Assembly: GCA_017467605.1 (NCBI GenBank)
Contig: JAFUSQ010000014.1
Span: 1 to 61,102 of the forward strand
Direction of reading: 5' to 3'
Length of the DNA stretch: 61,102 nt
Origin: a bacterium
GTDB lineage: Bacteria; Cyanobacteriota; Vampirovibrionia; Gastranaerophilales; Gastranaerophilaceae
The notes under the pieces are model-generated. The model was not told where the DNA came from and did no database searches. It worked only from the letters and a program-made list of their open reading frames with translations. Each line of letters begins with the position of its first letter. Position 1 is the stretch's first letter. Positions 1 through 7,555 of the stretch are shown here, piece after piece. Position numbers and translations under genes: made by a program.

Positions 1-362
1 GTTAAACAGAGAATCCGTCTCCGACGGGTCCTCCGGACAGGGAAACTTTTGACGTCAAAAGTTTCACAAAACCGGAGCACAGAACTCCGTTCGTAACCAA
101 CTGTAACGCTCAACTAAAGGCAAGCAAACTCGCTTCGCTCAGACAATGCTTGCCCTGATATTGTTTTGCGTACAGTTGTTAACTCACTGCGTTGAGTGCT
201 CTTTTTATATTTTATGTGACTAATTGCTTGACATATACAATTGCGAGGAGAGGTAAATGTATGGACTTTTAAATTTGTTTTATTTACCCTCGTCGCAATA
301 GCATTCTTTATTTTACACTTTAAATTAAAATTTATTTATAAATTGCTAAAAGAAATCTAAAT
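1..362. repeat. Gene-free, hairpin-rich region downstream of bioC
   Basis: No convincing gene is visible. The first 200 bases are richer in GC than the surroundings and full of dyads. There is a perfect 24-base palindrome at 42-65 (half-site GAAACTTTTGAC). A nested structure has outer arms CAACTGTA (about 99-106) and TACAGTTG (about 172-179) and inner arms GGCAAGCA / TGCTTGCC. Around 239-293, ATTGCGA...GTAAAT and ATTTACCCTCGTCGCAAT form an imperfect hairpin that could end bioC transcription on the minus strand. The first part resembles the intergenic repeats elsewhere in the window. Confidence 0.5.
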
Positions 363-1103
363 TTATTTTTTTCTTGCAACTACTATAATTGGCGAATAAG
401 TGAGTATTGTTTTGGGGTATTTTTTAGAAAATTTGTCACAAAAATCTTTAACTTTTTTAAATGTCCATACCTCATCAGACAAAGAATTTACACCTGTTTT
501 TTTCATATGAACAAGAAGTTCCAGCGGAGATTTGAAAGACATTTCTTCGTAAAAATTTTCACCGTACAAAATTTTAAATCCTAATTTTTCAAGGATATTT
601 TTAATTTCACCAAGCGTTTTATAGTTTAAACTCAAGCCGGTAATATCTCTCAATTCTTTATAATTGTCAACACCAAATGTTGAAAATGCAAGTATTGCAC
701 CTTTATTCATTGATTTTTTTATTGTTCCGACAGCACTCTCAAGATTATCAAACCACTGAAACATTGCATTTGAAATCACTAAATCCATTTTTTTCGGAGG
801 TTTAATTTTTAGAGCATTTCCGCATAAAAAATTCGCATTAGGAATATATTTTTGAACATAAATTTTAGATTTTTCCACTAAATCATTCGCAAAAAAATTT
901 TTAAATTTAAATTCTCTGGCAATTTTTTTAGTTGTTAACCCTGTACCTGAACCTAATTCCAGAATATTTTCAAAATTAATGGAAATTTGCGCTACTTCAC
1001 ATATCATTTTTAAAGCTACTATATTCTGAACGAGTGCATTATCATCATACTCATTCATACTTTTTTCAAATTGTTTTTTTACTGATTTATAGTCTGTCGG
1101 CAT
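363..1103 (-). CDS. bioC: Malonyl-ACP O-methyltransferase BioC
   Basis: SAM-dependent methyltransferase that masks the free carboxyl of malonyl-ACP so that fatty-acid synthesis can build the pimeloyl chain of biotin in the cytoplasm. SAM-binding motif I, LELGSGTGL, lies at about residues 48-56, and the BioC-type block SNAMFQWF at 111-118. Length 246 is normal for the family. It is the last gene of bioF-bioG-bioC. Its ATG lies 25 nt inside the end of bioG, which suggests translational coupling; Met16 would be a non-overlapping alternative start. Recognition rests on motif plus operon context. Confidence 0.88.
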   Translation of the reverse strand: MPTDYKSVKKQFEKSMNEYDDNALVQNIVALKMICEVAQISINFENILELGSGTGLTTKKIAREFKFKNFFANDLVEKSKIYVQKYIPNANFLCGNALKIKPPKKMDLVISNAMFQWFDNLESAVGTIKKSMNKGAILAFSTFGVDNYKELRDITGLSLNYKTLGEIKNILEKLGFKILYGENFYEEMSFKSPLELLVHMKKTGVNSLSDEVWTFKKVKDFCDKFSKKYPKTILTYSPIIVVARKK

Positions 1104-1765
1104 TTTATAATTTCGTCCCAGCTTGAAAAATAATAAAACGGATAATGTCCGTATGGTATGGTAATTACAGGTATCTCACACTTTTTATGACTTGCAATCT
1201 GGTTTTGGGAAGGAATTATCTTATCAAATTCACTCACCATCGCCAAATCATAAAAGTATTCATAATTACATTTATCCCTATTCTGTATCAAAGAGTACAA
1301 TTTTTCAAGTTCTGAAACTCGATTATCAATTGTACGTCTGACTTGATATGATGAATAAATATAATATTCTTCATCTGTCAAAAATATATTTTGATAAAAT
1401 TTACCTTCCAAACTTTTTCTCGCAAATTTTAGGGTTAATTCAAATGTCCTGATTGGAATTCCAAATTCGTTATCTACAGGATAAACAGTTCCATTAATTG
1501 CCAATTTATAATTAAAATCTTTAAATAAATCTTTTAATAAATAGGCACAATAAACCCCCATTGACCAAGCGATTAATGTTTTTGATTCATAATTTCCAAA
1601 ATTTCTCAATTCTTCCGGCACATTTAAATCATTATAATCATAAACCATTAATACGTCATATCCCCCACAATCCAGAGCCACGAAAGGATAATAATCAAAA
1701 CTCCAGCCTGCAAAAAATACGATTAAATTTTTATTATTTTGCTTGTTTAACCAATGTGAGTGCAT
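1079..1765 (-). CDS. bioG: Pimeloyl-ACP methyl ester esterase BioG
   Basis: Alpha/beta-hydrolase of the BioG (DUF452) type. It removes the methyl group placed by BioC, releasing pimeloyl-ACP for BioF. The early FFAGWSFD block (about residues 17-24) is typical of the family. The nucleophile elbow is AWSMGV with Ser68, and the catalytic His is probably H207 in IPYGHYPF. It overlaps the end of bioF by 32 nt and runs into bioC, so the three genes are one unit. BioG replaces BioH in many bacteria, and the length of 228 fits BioG rather than BioH. Confidence 0.85.
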   Translation of the reverse strand: MHSHWLNKQNNKNLIVFFAGWSFDYYPFVALDCGGYDVLMVYDYNDLNVPEELRNFGNYESKTLIAWSMGVYCAYLLKDLFKDFNYKLAINGTVYPVDNEFGIPIRTFELTLKFARKSLEGKFYQNIFLTDEEYYIYSSYQVRRTIDNRVSELEKLYSLIQNRDKCNYEYFYDLAMVSEFDKIIPSQNQIASHKKCEIPVITIPYGHYPFYYFSSWDEIIKCRQTINQ

Positions 1766-2876
1766 TTAATTTCTCCCCTAAAACCTTCAAATCTTCTTCC
1801 GTAATATCAGAAGTCAAAGATAATCTTAATCTTGAAGTTCCGACAGGCACAGTCGGAGGCCTTATTGGAAGCGTAAAATATCCGTTATGAAAAAGAACTT
1901 CACACAAATCAACAGTTTCTTTATTTCCCCCTATGATAACAGGTATAATATGACTATCACTGCCCATTATTTTTGCAATGCTAAGCATTCTTTTACGTTT
2001 TTCAAGAGTTTCAGGAAGTTTATGTTCAATAATCCACTTTGTGAACGCAACATTTATTGGTGGAAGTGCCGTTGAAAATATGAAAGCCCTTGATTTGTTT
2101 ATTAAAAAATCTATCAAAATTTTTGAACCTGTAACAAAAGCCCCCATAGAGCCAATTGCTTTACCAAATGTTCCTACAATTAAATCGATATCATTAATAA
2201 TTCCAAAGCTTTCCGCAACTCCCAATCCTTTTTCCCCAAAAACTCCGAAAGCATGAGCTTCATCAATTATCATTATGCAGTCGTATTTTTTCTTTAATTG
2301 GATTATTTTTTTTAAATCTTCAATATCTCCGTCCATTGAAAAAACACTTTCCGTAATAATGAAAGCATTTTTATAATTTCCTCTTTCACGTTCTAAAAGG
2401 TTTTCAAGGGCAGACATATCATTGTGCGGAAATCTGAAAAACTTTCCTTCAGATAAGCGCATTCCGTCAATTATGCTTGCGTGATTTAATTTGTCAGAAA
2501 AAATAACATCACCTTTTTGGCATAATGCGCTTGATATACCTACATTTGCATGGTATCCGCTATTATAAAGCAAAGTTCTTTCTTTCCCGTACATTTCGGA
2601 AAGTAATTCTTCTAATTCCTTATATATAGGTAAAGTTCCGGTAAGTAATCTTGCGGAAGCACTGCCGAATGAATATTTACCTTCCGCCCAATCTAAAAAT
2701 TCCTTTGTTATTTTCTCATTATCAGCAAAATTCAGATAATTATTTGAGGAAAGATTTAATAATTTTCTTCCTCTAAAATAAATAAACTTTTCGTCTTTCC
2801 CTTCATAATCCTTCAAATCTCTGAAATGCGATTTTGTCTTTAATTCTTCTAAAATATTTTGGTAATCTTCGTACAT
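1734..2876 (-). CDS. bioF: 8-amino-7-oxononanoate synthase BioF
   Basis: PLP enzyme that condenses pimeloyl-ACP with L-alanine to give 8-amino-7-oxononanoate (KAPA), the first committed step of biotin ring assembly. IIDEAHAFGVFG (residues 203-214) and GTFGKAIGSMG with the Schiff-base Lys239 are diagnostic of the alpha-oxoamine synthase family. Length 380 is normal. It is the first gene of the bioFGC unit, and bioB lies 13 kb away. I saw no copy of the bioB-side palindrome half-site CACTAAA in its upstream region. Confidence 0.93.
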   Translation of the reverse strand: MYEDYQNILEELKTKSHFRDLKDYEGKDEKFIYFRGRKLLNLSSNNYLNFADNEKITKEFLDWAEGKYSFGSASARLLTGTLPIYKELEELLSEMYGKERTLLYNSGYHANVGISSALCQKGDVIFSDKLNHASIIDGMRLSEGKFFRFPHNDMSALENLLERERGNYKNAFIITESVFSMDGDIEDLKKIIQLKKKYDCIMIIDEAHAFGVFGEKGLGVAESFGIINDIDLIVGTFGKAIGSMGAFVTGSKILIDFLINKSRAFIFSTALPPINVAFTKWIIEHKLPETLEKRKRMLSIAKIMGSDSHIIPVIIGGNKETVDLCEVLFHNGYFTLPIRPPTVPVGTSRLRLSLTSDITEEDLKVLGEKLNALTLVKQAK

Positions 2877-2982
2877 GATTTTAGATTATGACAAATAAAC
2901 AACAAATTCAACAAAATAATCCGAACTATTACCAAAATGCTGATTTTAACCTGAATTCTTAACCAACCGGAACAGAAAAATG

Positions 2983-3618
2983 CTAATAATCCATTTTACC
3001 TTTTTCTAACAATCTTCCTGCACAAGTAAAGCCATCATCTTCTTTAGGGTTAGAACAACCGTCTTTCCATGTACCGTTACTGCCTAACCAGATAAGATTA
3101 GTTGATTCCTCGGGATTAATTTCATCAACGTAAAAAATATCTCTGCCATATGTATTAGGCTTATTTCTATAACCATTTATATCTATCATTACACCCTCTC
3201 CAGTCCAAGCACTACAATAAATAAAATCAATACCATCAATTGTTTCAAACATTATGTTTACAGGGGCTGCACAATCTGATGAAAAATAATCTGTCTCAGC
3301 AAAAATTTCACCATTTAATGCTTTAATTTCATAACTTGTAATTTTGCTTAAATCTGTTATAAGTTCACCTTTGTTGTGTTTTGACATAGATTCTATAAGT
3401 GGTGAAAAATATGATCCATCTTCACTAACACTTCCATCTTCATCATCATATGCACGTTTAGCGTTTTCTAAAATGCTTCTTGCTTTCATAAATTGAGTGT
3501 AATATTGCTTTTTATGATAGTTGTTTACTAGTGACGGAATTGTCAAAGCCGCAACAACCCCGATTATGCCCAATGTAATTAATACCTCTGCTAAGGTAAA
3601 ACCTTTTTTGTTTCTCAT
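2983..3618 (-). CDS. Type IV pilin-like protein (prepilin N-terminal motif), cassette 1
   Basis: Secreted or surface pseudopilin of 211 aa. A short basic leader MRNKKG is followed by FTLAEVLITLGIIGVVAAL, the prepilin-peptidase site with Glu5 and a hydrophobic helix. The globular part has a MIDINGYRNKPN loop, also found in the other complete pilins here, and ends in GKMDY. It is almost a duplicate of the 11284-11940 pilin: the first ~57 residues and the last ~25 are the same, even at the DNA level over long runs. It is divergent from the small HTH gene at 3737. The exact pilus or secretion role is unknown. Confidence 0.85.
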   Translation of the reverse strand: MRNKKGFTLAEVLITLGIIGVVAALTIPSLVNNYHKKQYYTQFMKARSILENAKRAYDDEDGSVSEDGSYFSPLIESMSKHNKGELITDLSKITSYEIKALNGEIFAETDYFSSDCAAPVNIMFETIDGIDFIYCSAWTGEGVMIDINGYRNKPNTYGRDIFYVDEINPEESTNLIWLGSNGTWKDGCSNPKEDDGFTCAGRLLEKGKMDY

Positions 3619-3657
3619 ATACGTGCATTCCTTTCTTTATGTAAATATTATAACTTT

Positions 3658-3736
3658 TATTCAAGTAATATTGCCTGAATACGAGTAATAAACTAACAGA
3701 TTTTGTCGAAATTGTCAAGGGGGCTATAATTGTCAA
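3658..3736. promoter_or_regulatory. Divergent control region of pilin cassette 1
   Basis: A dyad TATTCA (3658-3663) / TGAATA (3676-3681) lies here. The direct repeat AGTAATA occurs at 3664-3670 and 3684-3690, 20 bases apart (two helical turns). TTGTCRA is repeated at 3703, 3712 and 3730, giving phased spacings of 9 and 18. A promoter for the HTH gene is readable as TTGTCG (3703), a 16-base spacer, and TATAAT (3725-3730). The predicted transcription start falls on or next to the ATG at 3737. Operator function is inferred from position and symmetry. Confidence 0.45.
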
Positions 3737-3943
3737 ATGAATGCAAGAAATAAGATTAAATCATTGATTGCCCTGAGATGTTTGACTATAACTAAACTTG
3801 CTCAAATGATGCGAGAAAAAACCGGAAAACCATATACATTTAAGAGTCTTACAGGGAAATTGCAAAGAGGAACCTTATCACTTGATGAAGCTTATATTAT
3901 TGCTGATTTATTGGGTTACAAGCTTGAGTTTATAGAAGCTTAA
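3737..3943 (+). CDS. Small HTH DNA-binding protein divergent from pilin 1
   Basis: A 68-aa basic N-terminal helical region with a helix-turn-helix-like pattern (ITKLAQMM...TFKSLTGKLQRG...LSLDEAYIIADLLGY). It is related to the 78-aa protein at 43175: both have the order I-x-x-L / T-K / G-x-L-x-x-D/E-E / LLGY and end in a short beta-like tail. That protein is also divergent from a pilin, so the likely role is local repressor or activator of the neighbouring pilin. The TATAAT box ends only six bases before the ATG, so the mRNA is probably leaderless. Function is inferred. Confidence 0.65.
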   Translation: MNARNKIKSLIALRCLTITKLAQMMREKTGKPYTFKSLTGKLQRGTLSLDEAYIIADLLGYKLEFIEA

Positions 3944-3953
3944 TTTTCCCGGA

Positions 3954-3992
3954 TTGTAATTATATTTGCCCCTGTGCTATAATATTTCCATT
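3954..3992 (+). promoter_or_regulatory. Extended -10 promoter giving a leaderless TPR mRNA
   Basis: TTGTAA (3954-3959), an 18-base spacer, and TGCTATAAT with the TATAAT at 3978-3983 form a good extended -10 promoter. The first ATG (3993) is nine bases beyond the -10 box, exactly where transcription should begin, and no ribosome-binding site fits. This also rejects the upstream TTG as start. Confidence 0.6.
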
Positions 3993-5765
3993 ATGGAAGA
4001 TAAAGAGATTGATAAAATTTACTCACTCATTGAAGATGGAGAGTATACAAAAGCAGAAGAAGAAATTCAAAAAATTCTTGATAATGAACCGAAAGATACT
4101 GATGCTCAAAGATTAATGGCTTTGTGCGAAATAAATTTAGAAAATTATGACAGTGCCAGAGCAATGTTGGAAGATGTCGTAAAATACAGACAAGATGATG
4201 CTTTATGCTGGTATTATTTGGGCTGCTGCTACGATAATACAGATGACTTGATAGCTGCAAAGCATGCTTATTTAAAAGTTATTGAATTGAGACCGGAATA
4301 TCTTGAAGCTTACAAGAGTTTAACAATAAATTATATAAAATCAGAAAAATTTGAAGAAGCTTTAGAAACCGGTAAAAAGGCTCTGGAGATTGCAGGAGAT
4401 GACGATTACGCCGTTTATTACATTCTTGGAACAGCATGTATGGCTTCTAAAAGGTTTGAAGAAAGTGTTGAATATATAGAAAAAGCTATTGCACTTAACC
4501 CAAATAATATGCAGTTATATAACAATTTGGGAACTTCATACCTGACTATCGGAAATTTAGAGAAAGCTTATGAGACTTATCAAAAAGCTTTGGAAATCAA
4601 TAGCGAAGATTCTTTGACATATTTTAATATTGCATCAATACTGCAAATTCAAAATAAACATAAAGAGGCTTGCGAATATTTTGCAAAAGCCCACGAAAAA
4701 GAACCCTCAGAAGATAGTTACATTGTAGCCTGGGCACTATCAGAAGTTAAAGCCGGTATGTTTAAAGAAGCTATTGAACATTACAAATATCTGGCTTCAA
4801 CTTATCCGCAAAAAACAAACTACAAGTATAATTTGGCATGTTGCTATCAGGTTATGGGAGAATTTGAAATTGCAATCGCCCTTTTAAAACAAGTTGTCAC
4901 ATTAAATCCGAAAGCTGTGAATATTTTGAAAAAACTCGCAAGTATTTATATGACAACAAAGCAATATGCTAACGCTAAAGAAATTTATGAACGAATAATA
5001 AGACAAGGTTCTATTTCTTATGAAGTTTATTACGAACTGGCAATTTTATGTGTAAAAACCAATGATAATGACAGAGCAGAGCAAATATTAAAAAAAGTAA
5101 TAGGTTTAAATCCAAACTTTGCACCTGCGCATAAGGATTTGGGCGTAATATACCTAAACAAACGCCTCTTTGATTATGCAAAAGAAGAATTTGAAAAGGC
5201 TTACGAAATAGCACCGGATAATTATTCAGTTGTCGTTGAATATGCAAATTATCTGCATTCGGTATCGGATTTTGAAAATGCTGACAAAATGTATGAAAAA
5301 GCAATTAAACTTCAACCGGATAACCCCAATGCTCTGGCTTTTTCAGCTTTAAACAAAACTCATCTTAAACAAATTGAAATAGCAAAAGAACGAATTGATA
5401 AAGTTTTAACAAAATGTTCCGATTCTTCATTTTTACTGTTTATAGCAGGCAGAATTTACCATCTTGCAGGAGATTACGAAACTGCAAAAATGTATCTTAT
5501 AAAAGCTTATGAGTTGGAAAAAATTCCTGATGTTCAGAATTTACTTGGAATTTGCTATTTAGAATTAGGCAATTATGAACAGGCAAAAATAATTTTTGAA
5601 AACATGCTCGAAAAAGTTCCAATGAATATAAATGTTCTTTTAAATTTAACAAAATGCTATGAAAAATTAGAAGATAATGACAAAGCATTAGAATATGCGG
5701 AAAAAATTGTAGAAACTTTTCCTGAGTGCGAAGAAGCTCATGAAATAATTCGAAAATTATCGTAA
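3993..5765 (+). CDS. Large tetratricopeptide-repeat protein
   Basis: About 590 aa made almost entirely of 34-residue TPR units (signature A..Y...G..Y..A...Y..A/I...P), of which I count roughly sixteen; examples are AWYYLGCCYDNTDDLIAAK and NLGTSYLTIGNLEKAYETY. No signal peptide or membrane segment is present, so it is probably a cytoplasmic scaffold for protein-protein contacts. The ATG at 3993 is preferred over the in-frame TTG 27 bases upstream because that codon lies upstream of the -10 box. A terminator follows at 5793. The partner is unknown. Confidence 0.85.
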   Translation: MEDKEIDKIYSLIEDGEYTKAEEEIQKILDNEPKDTDAQRLMALCEINLENYDSARAMLEDVVKYRQDDALCWYYLGCCYDNTDDLIAAKHAYLKVIELRPEYLEAYKSLTINYIKSEKFEEALETGKKALEIAGDDDYAVYYILGTACMASKRFEESVEYIEKAIALNPNNMQLYNNLGTSYLTIGNLEKAYETYQKALEINSEDSLTYFNIASILQIQNKHKEACEYFAKAHEKEPSEDSYIVAWALSEVKAGMFKEAIEHYKYLASTYPQKTNYKYNLACCYQVMGEFEIAIALLKQVVTLNPKAVNILKKLASIYMTTKQYANAKEIYERIIRQGSISYEVYYELAILCVKTNDNDRAEQILKKVIGLNPNFAPAHKDLGVIYLNKRLFDYAKEEFEKAYEIAPDNYSVVVEYANYLHSVSDFENADKMYEKAIKLQPDNPNALAFSALNKTHLKQIEIAKERIDKVLTKCSDSSFLLFIAGRIYHLAGDYETAKMYLIKAYELEKIPDVQNLLGICYLELGNYEQAKIIFENMLEKVPMNINVLLNLTKCYEKLEDNDKALEYAEKIVETFPECEEAHEIIRKLS

Positions 5766-5792
5766 TTTTTCTTCATAATTTATTATAGACTC

Positions 5793-5835
5793 AAAAGCAC
5801 TTGCAGAGACTTCTTTGAGGTTTGGCAAGTGTTTT
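5793..5835 (+). terminator. Rho-independent terminator after the TPR gene
   Basis: AAAAGCACTTGC pairs with GCAAGTGTTTTT across a loop of about 20 bases, giving a stem of about 12 bp with one G-T pair that runs into a T tract. It lies 28 bases after the TPR stop codon. Confidence 0.7.
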
Positions 5836-6129
5836 TTAAATTTAATTAACAAAATTTTTGTAAAACTTTTGATTATTTTTTAAAATAGCCGTGATTGCCA
5901 TTTGTTGTACATTTTACAATTCTTATCAAAATTTTTTGTAAACATTTTGGCATGGAACAAACAAACATAAAGCCAAAATTTAAAATTCGTTTTATTATAA
6001 ATATACAAATCGGGAATGAGATTTTGGATAGTTTTTCCCCCTGCAATAATCAATCCTTTGAACGATTAAGTATTGATTGAACATGCGTTATCATGATTGT
6101 AGGAAGTGAAGTGTTTTCGGAGGTTCAGA
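5836..6129. other. Gap upstream of cobO without recognisable gene
   Basis: About 290 bases of AT-rich sequence. I looked for a cobalamin riboswitch because the next gene handles cobalamin, but saw no B12-box-like sequence. A weak promoter-like ATTATAAAT stretch lies near 5993-6001. Nothing else is supported. Confidence 0.4.
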
Positions 6130-6663
6130 GTGTTAGAACATGGGTACATACAAATCTATACGGGAGACGGAAAAGGTAAAACAACTGCAGCGTTAGGTTT
6201 GGCAATGAGAGCTTTAGGACATGACTGGAAAGTTTTGATTATCCAGTTTACAAAAGGTGATGGAGCTACAACTTACGGTGAAATTGCATCATCTTCAAAA
6301 TTCTCTGATAATCTTGAAGTTGTACAATTCGGTATGGATAGAGTTTGCTATTCTCATAATGTTTGTCTTGATGATTATAAAGAAGCAAAAAAAGGCTGGG
6401 AATTTGCAAAAGAAGCTATCAATTCTGGCAAATACCAATTGATTATCTTAGATGAAATCAATATTTGTACATCAATGAATATGATTAAGGTAAGCGATAT
6501 TAAGAATACCCTTTTACATAAGCCTGAAAATTTGGAAATTGTATTGACAGGCAGATATGCTCACCCTGAACTGGTTGCTATGGCTCATTTGGTTACAGAA
6601 ATGAAGCCTGTTAAGCACTACTTTGATATGGGTGTTATGGCTCGTCAGGGTATTGAATATTAA
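6130..6663 (+). CDS. cobO: Cob(I)yrinic acid a,c-diamide adenosyltransferase
   Basis: CobO/BtuR-type corrinoid adenosyltransferase. It transfers the adenosyl group of ATP to cobalt to make adenosylcobalamin precursors in the cytoplasm. The P-loop GDGKGKTTAALG comes within the first 20 residues, and LIILDEINICTSM and LEIVLTGRYAHPELV are typical of the family. About 177 aa with the GTG at 6130, which has GGAGG at 6119-6123 six bases upstream. The upstream in-frame GTG at 6106 has a worse site. It stands alone, with no other cobalamin gene nearby, so salvage is plausible. Confidence 0.88.
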   Translation: MLEHGYIQIYTGDGKGKTTAALGLAMRALGHDWKVLIIQFTKGDGATTYGEIASSSKFSDNLEVVQFGMDRVCYSHNVCLDDYKEAKKGWEFAKEAINSGKYQLIILDEINICTSMNMIKVSDIKNTLLHKPENLEIVLTGRYAHPELVAMAHLVTEMKPVKHYFDMGVMARQGIEY

Positions 6664-6721
6664 TTTTGAAATAAAAGATTTAGTTAATGTGAATCCTTTT
6701 TTGTTTCAGAAATGAAATAAG

Positions 6722-6747
6722 CGGACAGTAGGTTGTCCGTTTTTTAT
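6722..6747 (+). terminator. Terminator after cobO
   Basis: CGGACA GTAGGT TGTCCG followed by TTTTTT: a 6-bp stem, 6-base loop and T tract, about 60 bases after the cobO stop. Confidence 0.75.
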
Positions 6748-6817
6748 TTGCCCGTTTAGCTGAAATTTAGGTTATATATATGACAAAATTTAAGAGTTTA
6801 TTTCTTATAATTGTAAA

Positions 6818-7483
6818 ATGGGCGAAACCGCAATCGATAAAAAATATATTGATTATATAGAAGACTTGATTGTAAAGATGTCTCCGCTTTTGCCGGAAGA
6901 CGTTAATGAGCTTCAAAAAAGTTATTTAGTAACTAATATTAAAAAATCTGCGACCCTTATGGCTGAATCAATGCAAGACAATGACGAGTTTAAGGTTTTA
7001 GATTTTGATAATCAATGCTTTTACATTCAAGTGATTGCAGAATGGTCATTCCACAAGGAAATTGATTTATTTCGCTCCGGGATTCCCGCAAAATACTGGA
7101 AAGTTGTTATGAACAAAATCTGGTATGCAATGTGGGAAGTTATGTTTGCCTGTGTAAAAAATGATGCGCCGGAAACGGTTGTATTATCTCTGGTTGAAAG
7201 GTTTGTTAACAGAACATATAATGATGCGGTCGAAGAATTAAAAGATAGCAATATAATTGATGAAAAAATTGAAGAACAAGCAAAAGAACAATCAAATATT
7301 CAAATAATGGCTCAAGAATACAGAATTGAAAAATTAGTTACACAAAAAATAAAATCAATTATAAAAAAAACACTTCTGGCTTTAATTATAGCTCTGGTTG
7401 TTTCTTTTGCAATAATTAAATTAAAAACAGCAGGATTAGTTGCTATATTAACATTGTTAATTATTTATCTTTTAGGGAAGTAA
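6818..7483 (+). CDS. Hypothetical tail-anchored membrane protein
   Basis: A 221-aa protein I do not recognise. Residues 1-150 are soluble and mostly helical, with a Trp-rich middle block (PAKYWKVVMNKIWYAMWEV). Residues 150-180 look like a charged coiled coil. Two hydrophobic segments close the protein (about 186-202 and 204-219), suggesting a cytoplasmic domain anchored by a C-terminal hairpin. The TATAAT box at 6806-6811 sits six bases before the ATG, so the transcript is probably leaderless. It lies between cobO and pheT with no obvious functional link. Confidence 0.6.
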   Translation: MGETAIDKKYIDYIEDLIVKMSPLLPEDVNELQKSYLVTNIKKSATLMAESMQDNDEFKVLDFDNQCFYIQVIAEWSFHKEIDLFRSGIPAKYWKVVMNKIWYAMWEVMFACVKNDAPETVVLSLVERFVNRTYNDAVEELKDSNIIDEKIEEQAKEQSNIQIMAQEYRIEKLVTQKIKSIIKKTLLALIIALVVSFAIIKLKTAGLVAILTLLIIYLLGK

Positions 7484-7555
7484 ATGGTTTACGGTTATTT
7501 TATTTTGTATTAGAATATTGACAAAGATTAGAATTTAGTAAAAGAGGGAAAATAA

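Noticed and set aside
5836..6129. Cobalamin riboswitch ahead of cobO
   Set aside because: Looked for a B12-box-like stretch and a long structured leader; neither was seen.
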